Source: Lineus longissimus (lineage: Eukaryota > Nemertea > Pilidiophora > Heteronemertea > Lineidae). From it: 64,000 nt of DNA. The DNA lies in the NCBI RefSeq assembly GCF_910592395.1, contig NC_088308.1, positions 3,658,001 to 3,722,000 of the forward strand, given 5' to 3'. The first letter of the stretch is position 1. Every line of letters starts with the position of its first letter. The notes under the pieces were generated by a model. The model worked only from the letters and a program-made list of their open reading frames with translations. It was not told the origin of the DNA and made no database searches. The translations under genes and the position numbers were made by a program. Below, piece by piece: positions 48,175-58,801 of this stretch.

Positions 48175-48600
48175 GTCAAAGCACTTTACCATAGTTTCTA
48201 TCCGTTACCTGAAATGCAAATAACAGAACTACATGTAGTCGCTCGAAAGCGAAATACATGTATACAAGACTCTACATAGTTTCTAAATCACTGGCAACTA
48301 AACTAGATTCCAGTTTCAAATTCATTTCTTATCGTTACTCGAATGGCAAATAAACAAAACTCCAGCTTCTAATTTTTGCTATTCATTACTCGAATTGCAA
48401 ATAAACAAAACTCCAGCTTCTAATTTTTGCTATTCATTACTCGAATGGCAAATAAACAAAACTCCAGCTTCTAATTATTGCTATTCATTACTCGAAAGGG
48501 AAATACATTGTAAACAAGATGCCTGTTTCTAATTTATTGTCTTTGTTGTTTGAAAGACAAATGCTATGCATGAATGCAGTTTCTGACGTGTGAGGCAAAC
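48175..48600 (-). repeat. Hairpin repeat cluster B2 (51-bp units)
   Basis: ACTCGAA recurs at 48337, 48388, 48439 and 48490 with exact 51-bp spacing. Each is followed by (T/A)(G/T)GCAAATAAACAAAACTCC and AGCTTCTAATT. Weaker units flank on both sides. It is the reverse complement of the unit in clusters A1 and A2, so the family sits in opposed orientations across 42.3-48.6 kb. No frame is conserved through it. Confidence 0.92.
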
Positions 48601-51600
48601 TCCGGTTAATTGAAAGTTAAATGACTAGCTTGGACAAGCTGGTCGGGCCACACAGTGGACAGAATGATGCCTCATTCTGTTGTTGATTGGAGACATGAAG
48701 AAATTTTATTGCGGGATTTGCCACAGCATGTCGTCTCTCATAGAATATCTCAGCTTGCAATGTAGAACTAAAGATGGTGCAAATATCCGGTGAATGATGT
48801 TTTTTTAATCATTTAGATCTGGAAAATAACAATGTTAGGAATGTTCTGCACTGTAAAGCCTTGCTTGTCATTTCTCGCCTGGCAATCAAAACTGGGTTGA
48901 GCCCGCGGGTAAACCGTCGTCTTCTAGCAATTTAGCTTGGCATGTAAAGTGCCCAACAGGCACTCAACCTGTAAGAGGTCCATGCTCAAGTGTTCGTTGA
49001 GTTAGATCAAAGGAAAGCTTTAAAGTAATGTTAAATGGCCAATTCTGTTAAATGTTCCTTCTGTCAGGCAAAGTAGCGATAAGGTGGGATAAGCGCCGGT
49101 GCAAACGCTCTCCATGGGAAGGATCACAGTCATAGGAAATCTTGACAGGCACTTGGCTTCAAAATGGCCGCTAGACTTCAAAGAATAAACTTGCATGATC
49201 TCAGGGGCGAAATCTAAGTAGGGCCTATTGTTATTTTTCGCCTTGTTCGTATATTTCATTATGGAATTAAGTCCTAAATGAGGGAGGTTTACTTCGACAG
49301 CCGCCGCAGAGAAAATAACGAGGGATAAATCGGTCCTAAATGAGCCGCTCAGTTGGCTCGATGCGAAATTATAGAGGAAATGGTCCCAAAGTAAATCCAG
49401 TCTGATTCGCGTCAGGGTGGTTTTGTCCCCGACTAATGCACCGTAAGGGCACAGAATAATATCACCAAATAGCCCCTGCCACCTTTGCAGAATAGGTGCG
49501 TTCGACCGGACACCGAATTCAACACAGAGTGAACTTGCCAGGGGGGAGAGGCGGGTCAATGACGAACTCGACTAACCCTGAATCAAACTTGGAATATGGC
49601 GATGGTTATGTGGGTCTCTAAGTTTTTTAGTTTTTTTTAGTTGCGAACAACTTTGGCGGCATTTTATTTCGGAACGAGCACCCTCCGTATAGCCTCATAC
49701 GTGTACAGATGATCAAGTTTTCATGGGCCAAGATCAAAGAGAGTGTCGGATGAAAATGCTAGAAATGGTCCAGTCCGTTATGATGCAGGCAAGCCCCGCG
49801 AGCTTGCATTTCACGAATATAAAGATTTGTCAAACCATAGGATATGTTGTGTACATTATTCCCGTGTACACTGCACGGGTAGGCGTCTGTGTACGCGTGT
49901 ACATTTTGTGTGGCGTCGATTGTAATGTACGGAGAATTCGACGGTCGCGATGGAATTCCAAGTTTATCGGCTTGCAACAATAAAAAGGATGAGGCGTGTG
50001 ATTTCCAGTATGCTGTCATGGCCGTTTCCAGATGGCTGACCAACAATTATCAATGGTTTTATACATTGCACACTTAGGCATACGTGGCGAACTATATATC
50101 ATGCACAGGAACAAATGATAGATGCACTATTGGCATGCAAGCTTGCATTTGGCCAATCTGCATTTGATGTTCACAGGGGATTAGTCCCCATGCTTGCCAT
50201 GCAGTATAGTTCATGATAAATGACAGCTTATTTACAGGATTTTTTCGGCCATTCCAGGGAACATTATTTATGTAGCAGATGAAAAATGTCTCGGATGATG
50301 ACTTTTCGTGCCTGATGAGTATTGTAAAGATGGTCATCGACAGTGTGTGATACATTTGTCTGCATAAAAACAATTATTCTGTTGACAGCTTGCAAGTGAA
50401 TTTGGTTCAGTCACTTTACAAAAATTAGGAAAATTATCAATATATCCTCTAGGTATATAGCCTACAATTTTCTAGGTTCATAAGTCAGTGTCTCCTTTTT
50501 TATCACTTGGCAGGCCGGTAGGTCACACAGTACCTTGTTTTATCAGAAAGGGTAACAGTGTTCAGCGACCCTTGTGAATGGATTTGACCAAGGGCCAAAA
50601 AAGTGTCTGGTGAAATTATTTATAGTAGTACACCTGTCAAAGTGTATTCAAGCTCGGGTCCAAAGTGTACTTAGCGTTACTTTGATTTTGCCACAAATCG
50701 AAGGCAAGGGGCCAAAAATAGTAGAGTCAAAAGTTCAGACATACGCACCAAAGGAAATAGAACCAAATTATACAACCTATCAAATTTATTAATTATGGAT
50801 TTCACGCGAATGGAGAAAGAGTGATTGCAATTATTGGGACAATGGTCATTGGGGAGTTGCGTAAGGGGATTTGGTAGTACGGTCAAAAAACAAGTCATTT
50901 GGGCTAATTCATATGTCAATCAAATACACGGCGGTACCTCTGTAATGTCAATCCAATCAAATGGATTGAAAAACTGAAATCTTGAGTTTAATAAAATATA
51001 GGCATTGCACAAATACTGGTAAGAATAAATGGACCATAATCACCACAGCTCCTGGCGGTTTGGCATTGGCATTGTGAGCGAGTGACGGGATAATCTTGGA
51101 TTTCACCCATTGGCGTAACACCATTCAAAATGGCTTTCGGTCTACTTTGATCTTTTCTTTAGGTGGCTATAAATGTCTCTTAATTGGTCCCCTTCGTATG
51201 CAAATTGACAATAAGTATCGGCAACTCAATTTAATCGATTTTTACACATTAAAAATTGAATTGGTGGGAAAATCCGTCGCGGTAATCAACCATTATCACC
51301 CTTGTCACTCTAGGCCGGTTTGCTTTGCCGCGCCGTCGGTATTTGGACACGTTTGTTTACAAGACTTTTAACAACCAATGGGTCAGTAAGGGCATAAATT
51401 CTTGTTTTTGAAACTTTTTACACTAATGTTCCCACGTTTCATTTTTTTAAAGAGGTCATTATCGTCACCTTTATCTCCGAGTCATCCTTAGTCTCGCCAA
51501 CGGTACCATTTGGACATTTCCTGGTGTTGACACATTTCATACAGCGAAAAGAATTGCAGTAACATCTTTTCCATTATAGGGTGTATGATTTAGATTGTCA

Positions 51601-53753
51601 TAGTCTGATTGTATCAGGCCATTTAAAGAAAGGACAGTAATGAGGAACGGAATCTTCCGCCAACACCCTCTCGTGATGACTTACGAGTAGCCGTTGACTC
51701 TCGTAAAACATGTACAAAATAAAAGTGTACAATAATAATCGGCAGAAGACAAGTTTTTAAAATTGTCTTTCTATGTTCGATTCACCAACGCCGCCTGTCG
51801 TTTAAAAGTGGAAGGTTCGGAGTAAATATGTCCGCAGTGAGGGGGACTTCCGTTCTGTAATCGGTTCGCCCTCTCTCTATGATGTTTGTTTCGTGTCACT
51901 GTTCGAATAATATCAGTGATACTGTACTGTACCGTAAATTATAGTTAGACGTCTGCTTCCAACTGAGCCTATTCGACCTGCGATTTGCTTAGAAATGGCA
52001 CAAATCAACACAAGGACCGGTGAGAAATCGTGACACGCAAAGGCGCATTTGAGTAATGAAATTATAAATATTTCAGAAGTTTTCGCCGAGTTTGAAATGA
52101 AGACTCAGGGCCGTCATGTTTGATACCACCGTGGGATTTTAAACAACGTGCCTTCGTGCAAGCATTCCGTGATTTTCACCGCGCAGTTCATCATTCTGAC
52201 AGTAACACCTCCCGCGGGTGCTTTTCCATCTTCCATGCCATGTTCGGAATGGTTGATGTTTCAAGTTATCAACCCAGAACATAAATAGTTCCAAGACTCT
52301 CAGAGTGTTGATAACATACCAATCTATCAAAGATGACTGGCAGAATATTTGATGATGAAGCTGGAAGGATTAGCGGAATAAAAATGAAGAAGGAACGTTA
52401 AATATATATATACAGCCATCTATCATCTATCATCCGTAGTCAAGGTCAAGGTCATCCAACATGGCGTCCAAAATACCAAGAAGAAATTTTCAACTAAGTC
52501 CAAACATTTCAAATCTATACTCAAAAAAATCTCGCGCATTTAGAATGATTGTTTACTGATAATTTTGTATAGCTGACTTTTTTTAAATGCTGAAGTCTTC
52601 CGCTGCGTGAGACTTTAGAAATGATATGTCTCTGATCTGTCGACCTACTGCACGTATAGTACATGTATGATGTACATGTATTTTGATGGCGTTTCTTTAC
52701 CAGGACTCCGTATTATAAAAAGCTTGCATAAGCCTCAAGCCAGTATCGTGATAATTTCATCTGCCTTTGATCCTGGACTAATTATAACAGAAATGACAAC
52801 TGTAATTCTAATAAAGTCATTCTGAGTCGACCTCTTTCTTTACAAGTCAATCATTGCTTCGAACGGTCAGTGCTGACTGGTGTCAGTGGTGATAACAATT
52901 TGCGGTGAATATAGTCTTCATGGCCTGAGTAATGATGAATCAAGTTCAATCAAGAAACGTTGAGCTAAAGGATTTTTTGACAGCACCAGATTTCCTGTGT
53001 CTTTACACTTCGTATCAAAGTCGTCATTCTGACCCACAATTTGATAACTTCATCCGCGAAGAGAATTATGTCAATATTTTTCTACATGTGATGTTAGACT
53101 AAATAATCTTTCAATTAAAATCAAGTGTAATTAAAATGAGACATTGGCGGATATCGTTGATTAATTAAAAATGGGAATGGGAATGGGAGAGAACGTCCAC
53201 AACCGGAATGAAAGCGATGGTGGCGCCTCTTGTTTCAACGAGTCTTGCTTCTTGTTTTGACCGCTAGATGCAGCGGTCAAACTTTTAACTCGCACTAAAT
53301 GTATAGATAGACAGAAGTCACAGCCCCATCGTCTCGATGCTGCTCATGAGCTTAAAGCTCCAAAAGCAGTAGACCTACAGCCATTGACTGCAAAGGGAGT
53401 AATAATTCGCGGTATGCCTTCAAGACTTTTATTGAGGTCAGGTACAACTTTTCCCCTCTATATTTCCCGCTGGCCGTAAAGAATTGGAACCCTAGATTTA
53501 TCGGCCTAGTGTTATTGGTGCATTGTGTACAGAATGTAGTTGTTTGTCATGTTTATGTGTTTCCAAGCTCATAAAGAATTGCAAAAAAATCTACAGTGTG
53601 GATGGTTTACGAGTTGCGTCTGGAAGGTACCTTTGGCCATATACGTGATGAGTGTACAGCCGGGAAGGCTATCAATAAAAAAAACTTGCTTTCGAGCGAG
53701 TCATTTATGAGCATCTGGCATGCAGCATCCGAACTAGTACGCTAGGGCGGATA
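48601..53753. other. Non-coding stretch, no gene recognised
   Basis: Holds the longest open frame outside the retroelement (49020-49559, minus strand, 179 codons), which has no recognisable domain, low-complexity bias or promoter. The repeated word GTCCTAAATGAG (49271 and 49334) lies within it. A small palindrome is at 50948-50969 and a 10-bp-arm palindrome at 53256-53281, next to a CTCF-like core at 53216-53231. Nothing else was identified. Confidence 0.55.
53256..53281. repeat. Palindrome with 10-bp arms
   Basis: TTTGACCGCT and AGCGGTCAAA surround AGATGC. A perfect inverted repeat of this size could be a dimeric factor site or a small cruciform. GGTGGCGCC, a CTCF-like word, lies about 35 bp upstream. 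Confidence 0.55.
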
Positions 53754-53810
53754 TTGTTGACAGAATGGAAAAAATCTAAATCATGCGCTTCATGGTTTTT
53801 AAAAGGATAC

Positions 53811-53827
53811 CGTCCCTGGGTGGGCTC

Positions 53828-53878
<51 letters not shown>

Positions 53879-53884
53879 AGAGAC
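53811..53884 (-). tRNA. tRNA-Asn (anticodon GTT), tandem copy 1
   Basis: A 74-base minus-strand cloverleaf with the same transcribed sequence as the gene at 10904-10977. Acceptor GTCTCTG/CAGGGAC, anticodon GTT at 53848-53850, intact B box GGTTCGAGCC and no intron. A four-T pol III stop follows on the minus strand (53801-53804). It lies in a 191-bp tandem unit with the copy at 54002-54075, so the two are paralogues by local duplication. It is probably functional, since the pairing and both internal promoter boxes are preserved. Confidence 0.96.
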
Positions 53885-54001
53885 GACATGCGTTGACAAC
53901 CTTCAGCAATGCTTTTTGTCTCGCGGTTGCTGTTGATGTCGATGTTGTTGACAGAATGGAAAAAATCTAAATCATGCGCTCCATGATTTTAAAAAGGACA
54001 C

Positions 54002-54018
54002 CGTCCCTGGGTGGGCTC

Positions 54019-54069
<51 letters not shown>

Positions 54070-54075
54070 AGAGAC
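54002..54075 (-). tRNA. tRNA-Asn (anticodon GTT), tandem copy 2
   Basis: Second member of the tandem pair, 191 bp from copy 1, with an identical 74-base cloverleaf on the minus strand. The anticodon GTT is at 54039-54041, and a five-T stop follows on the minus strand at 53991-53995. The upstream flank lacks three bases (GAC in plus-strand reading) that copy 1 has immediately before the tRNA start. All stems pair, so it should be transcribed by pol III from its internal A and B boxes. Confidence 0.96.
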
Positions 54076-54135
54076 ATGCGTTGACAACCTTCAGCAATGC
54101 TTTTTGTCTCGCGGTTGCTGTTATTGTCGCAGTCG

Positions 54136-57100
54136 CGGTTGCTGTTGATGTCGATGAAGGAGTTGCATATGGCGTTTCTGTTGATTTTACGGTTGCTGTT
54201 GGTGTTTGCGCCGCCCTGCGGATTATATAGAAGTTGATGCTGTGATTGGGCCTTTACGCTGATTTCCGAAGTGGGTTTGGCAAATTTCGGTGGAAGACTC
54301 TTCCATTAGGAACCTCATCAGTGTTGCAGGAACACTCTATAATCACATTAGGAAACTCACCAGTGTTGCATTCGTCATCCCGTGATCACTATAATCTGTT
54401 TTTCCTGCCGCCTAATTGTATTTAATTATATTTCCTTTTAAATCAAGCGGTCCGAGCAGATATCAATTACAGGTAAGTCCGGAGATTTACTCCTTTCCGC
54501 CATACAAACTTAATGACCAATAATGGTCAATTAAATCTTTGATACCATTTCATCCCGGCAGCCATCCCTCAGGGCAGCCTGGGATCTGTTTCGCACTATC
54601 TATTTTGACACGCGGCTATCCATCATGAGGCTAGCTCCGCGCTGTCGTAATGAACCGTGAAAGATGAAGACATCCACGTTTTCCGAGCCGTCGCTTCGCA
54701 CAAGGTATGCGTTTGATCATCGTCAGGCTGTGGCAGTCATTAGGGAAACATTAATGGCAATGTCTGTCTTCATTTATCATCTTGGATGACTGGTTGCGAA
54801 CACGGTGTGTAAGCAAGCATTATCTAATGCGGCGCAGGAACTCGCTGTCACATCGAATTCATCAATCACTACAGACCTGATCGGCTGGCTCGCGCGCAGG
54901 CGATATGGACATCTGTCACAATGAATTATTGTATCAATTATGATCAAAAGGGAAAGATAGAGCGGCTTTTTTGTGTATGCACATATAGGGTAATTTGAGA
55001 ACTTTCAGAAATTGACAACTGAAAATACGCTGCTTTGTAGTGTCATTAGGCCGGTGCCTGTCGCTCGATAACGTGTCACCTCCGGAATGACTTTTTCCTC
55101 CTTGCTCATAAATATGATAAACCTGATTGGGTTGCTCCTGATGAATGATACGCTAACCCACAATGGCAGCCTATCCTAATCCGTCGTCACATGATCCGGT
55201 AGAAGACTGCGATCTCTCGTCGCAACCGGAGGTCAGGTGATGCGACCGGGAAGAGCGACGTTGGAGATTCTTTAACCAACGGGCAGAAGTAACCCGGCCA
55301 GTGCAGCCTTACATAGTGCGGAAACTTATGCACACCAATAATTATTATTTCTGTACCACTTGTCTTCTCTGTCATGATTATTGCTGTTCGTTATTTTGTG
55401 CTCATATATATTATGCAAAGTTCTTTAGAAAGATTATTCTGAGTGGATCTTGTGAACCCTACCGCCGTTAGGCTTGTCTTTGTATCCATCCACGGTATAC
55501 CAGTCCGGCCCCAGATCTCCCGCAACCGATTTCATCTCGCCGACATAAAAAGGTGGGTTTTTGGTCACAAAGGTGTCGAAGATGAGTTCGGTAAACTTTC
55601 TAGAAGGGCCCTATCCACCGTTGCTTTCCCTGCAAACAACAGGCACATAAACTCGGTTTAAAGGGTATCATTGACCTTTTTCACTAGTATTGAAATTGCT
55701 TATGTCGGAGACCCTCCACTCTCTCGGCAATACTTTACTCATATAGATTCTTCTAATTTCAGAGAGCGCCACCATCAATCATGTCAAGCAGACCAAATTC
55801 AAATCAGAAAGTTAGAACCCTCGGGTCCCAGGGCAACCAACATTTGAAGCGAGTAAACCAGCATTAGATCGGGACGTCTTGCGGATGATGGATGGCCCAA
55901 CTCCACTCGGGGAACATCTTCCCGACTCAAGTCCTTGGGGCTCACGAATGACAGGTACGACAGGAAAAAAACCCCTGAAGTTATTTGGGCATGGCCAAGG
56001 CTTTGCGAAAGAATCCCTGAATTAGATGCCAAGCTTCTGATGAGCGTGGCAGCGGCTGATAATACGGGTACACGGCGTTCCTACTTATCTGCTCATCTGT
56101 TCATCAATCAATCATGTCTATCATCTGCTGTGGTCGAGCAATTCCATTCCGACAATTAACTTCCAGCCCTGATACTTTAATCCAGTCGGCCATAGAAGGA
56201 CAGTATCGCTGTCATACAAAATTTATAAGATGTCAAACACTTGTCAATTGAGTGACAGGAGATGCGTGGTGTGGTCATTACTTCTGCCAGTTGTCTCATG
56301 ACCGTCCACTCGCCGCCACCTATGATTTATCACCCTGGCCTGTCATGCGGACGGGCGGGGGCATCACCGACGACCTCCGAAGGATATGGGTTTTAATTAC
56401 CCAGGGGTTATGATATCCGTCAGGGTCAGGGAGACTAAGCAAAAATCAATGTATGGACACTTCGAGTGTGAATTGCGGCGGATTGGGAATATATGAGTAA
56501 CAATGAATAAACATATCATTTCGTAGGAAGTTCAATGCTTTTCATATATTTCCTCTTATTATATTCAGGAAGCTAAAGCCCAAAATATATGTACGTCAAT
56601 CTTCACTTTGATCGAATTGTTCAGAAAAATTATTTTTCCTCTTACTTCTTCTCCTGCAATCTGCTACTTATGTCTTCTTGTGTATTATATATTTTTGTAT
56701 ATACACTAGCTTTCTTCTGACTTTGTCCATCATCTTCTCTTCGTGGAGCAAATGGCTGGCGCCGGGGCTCATACCATAACAGCGCTTTAGAAATGACCTG
56801 ACATTAAAGTTATTGAAAAGTCATAAGCTTTCCGACATATTGACAAAATATCCATCTGCTCTTCCGGACCTGCCAAAGCAATCTGATGAAGCAACAACAG
56901 TATGTCTGCCTCTTTGATATTGGCCGTCATCAATGATTGATCTTATCCTCGTAGAGAACCTCTTCATCTTCTTTATATGAAAGTGACGTGGATGTTTCCG
57001 TTTGGGGCTATTGAGACGGTCATTCAAAACCGATTATTGTGTCCTGTTGGTTAAATTGTTCGATAAGATTTTGAGTAATCGCCGCCAAGTTTTGATGATG

Positions 57101-57172
57101 GAGTGGCAAGGTTCAACCAATGACACATGACGGATGATTACGGCTCCGGGTAAGTAACTTTCCTCTAAGTCC
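54136..57172. other. Non-coding stretch, no gene recognised
   Basis: Contains a two-copy direct repeat at about 54305-54380 (ATTAGGAA(C/A)CTCA(T/C)CAGTGT, offset 42). Several homeobox-like ATTAAT or AATTAA words are scattered through it. I find no coding exon. Short frames near 55.4-56.2 kb have no recognisable content. Confidence 0.55.
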
Positions 57173-57390
57173 GTCATGTCATCAACATAGAAGGCTCTGT
57201 GAACGTCATGTCATCCACATAGAATCTCTATGAACGTCATGTCATCCATATAGAATATCTGTGAACGTCATGTCATCCACATAAAATCTCTGCGAACCTC
57301 ATGTCATCCACATAAAATCCCTGTGAACGCCATGTCATCCACGTAGAATCTCTGTGAACCTCATGTCATCCACATAAAATGCCTGTGAAC
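57173..57390. repeat. Minisatellite, seven copies of a 31-bp unit
   Basis: (G/C)(T/C)CATGTCATCCAC starts at 57173, 57205, 57236, 57267, 57298, 57329 and 57360. The first unit is 32 bp and the rest 31 bp. Units end in CTGTGAAC and differ from each other at one to five positions. At 31 bp the period does not hold a reading frame, so coding use is excluded. Confidence 0.95.
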
Positions 57391-58666
57391 GATCCACCCA
57401 TGAAACAGCCATGGACATCTGCAATCCTCTTACAGAGTCCCAACACCCCCGAAAAACCATCATCAAATAGTACATCCCTGGGCATCATGCAGGCGTCTCG
57501 ACGACTTTCAATAGTTTCCGAAAAGGATGCCACTGGGTTTTCGGCCATGTTTTAGATCGACCGCCATCTTTCATATATTTTTTCCGCTGATCCATTCCTA
57601 TATCGGTGACATTCTGTGATGAGCCAGCTTGAAGGATCCAGCACGATTCGATATCTTGTTCCTGGCGGAACCTCGGAAGAATTCATCATTGTTCTTCGGC
57701 GCTGATGAAGCATACCTCCATCATTACCTGATCGTAAGCTGATTCCGGATAATTAATGGTCGACAATCTCCAGGAAGAATCCGGAGATTCGCCAAGAATC
57801 ATAGCAGTCGTTATTGCGCATGATCTGTGGCCTAATAGCGGAAGCCCCAGGCTGCTCGAAAATGTCATCAATCGGCCATGATGGACGGGCGCGCGACCAA
57901 AACTTATGACCAAGCCCATTAATTTTCATCTACCATCCTATAATGAGATTATGGCGTACATTTCCAAAGCAGACGATACGACCAGCATTGGAACTCGCGC
58001 GGAAAATTAAGTGCCATTGGAACGTCATTTAAGTCACAATAAATTTTCTGTGATTAATCAAGAAAAGGGATTTTATGAGTAACAAGGGCTATAACACCGA
58101 AATGATTAAAATATTATTGCTCCCGCGAGAACGATAAACCCATGCGATAAATCACGAGATGTGGTCAAACCAAACTTTCTCGAGCGATTCTTGACAAATG
58201 CTTGATGTGCTGGCAGCGTTAATTGTTAGGGGAATGGGATAACTGTGATTTATGATAAAGGGACGAGAGGCGCTCATTTCTCATGGTTTATTTTCATTAT
58301 CCGTGTCAGTTTTATGTCTACAAAAGATTCTTCCGAGACAACTTGGCGATAGCGTTGTTTCCTAGCAGCCTTGCCGCCTGGTTTATTGGCAAACCTTGTT
58401 CCCGATGGTGTCGTCCTTGCTAAAAAAAACTTAGCACTCAAATATCGTGCAAACAGAAAACTATGCAGATCCTGAATCCGAGGTTGTTTGCCTTGCTTCT
58501 TTCCCCCATTCTGTAATATCAGAGCCTCGACGAAGTTGGAGTAACAAAGGGTCGGCGTCGTGGAGTCAACAACTTGTGTGTTGATGCTTGGTCCATCAAC
58601 GAGTTACCGGGAATCAGGCAAGTTCAATTCATGTGGATGAAAATCATTGCATTATTGCATAAACAA
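57391..58666. other. Non-coding stretch, no gene recognised
   Basis: No gene recognised. Contains a YY1-like word ACCGCCATCTT at 57560-57570 and a 7-bp-arm inverted repeat (AATCTCC/GGAGATT) near 57764-57788. Confidence 0.55.
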
Positions 58667-58801
58667 TCCGTGTGATGAGGGTCAACGAAACTCGTCTTCA
58701 AGAGTAAACAAACTCTCACACTCTCATCGATTGGGTGTATTTAAGGAGCGATACAGAGGCCTGCTCTGTAAGGATGTGTATCGTTGACCTCATCACGCGG
58801 A
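58667..58801. repeat. Inverted-repeat (cruciform) element, foldback copy 3
   Basis: Ends pair over about 24 bases: TCCGTGTGATGAGG on the left matches TCCGCGTGATGAGG from the right read in reverse complement, continuing with TCAACGA after a one-base bulge. Inside are two smaller hairpins: GAGT/ACTC around AAACAA near 58703-58716, and ACAGAG/CTCTGT around GCCTG near 58753-58769. The segment 58734-58770 resembles the foldback copies at 14148-14185 and 1190-1210. AACAAT lies next to the left end and three bases beyond the right end, a possible but imperfect target duplication. A miniature inverted-repeat transposon is the simplest reading; a structured RNA is an alternative. Confidence 0.6.

Larger units (their letters stand above)
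53754..54135. repeat. 191-bp tandem duplication carrying tRNA-Asn
   Basis: TTGTTGACAGAATGG starts at 53754 and 53945. Each 191-bp unit contains a minus-strand tRNA-Asn followed by CATGCGTTGACAACCTTC and GCGGTTGCTGTT. The tRNA bodies are identical by eye and the spacers differ by a few substitutions and small indels (for example GAGACGACATG against GAGACATG), indicating a fairly recent duplication. GGTTGCTGTT-type words continue degenerately to about 54200. Confidence 0.92.

Noticed and set aside
48175-48600. CRISPR-like appearance of regularly spaced repeats
   Set aside because: Units are directly abutting tandem copies with no unique spacers, in an animal genome.
57173-57390. CRISPR or protein-repeat reading of the 31-bp array
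   Set aside because: No spacers, and the 31-bp period breaks any reading frame.
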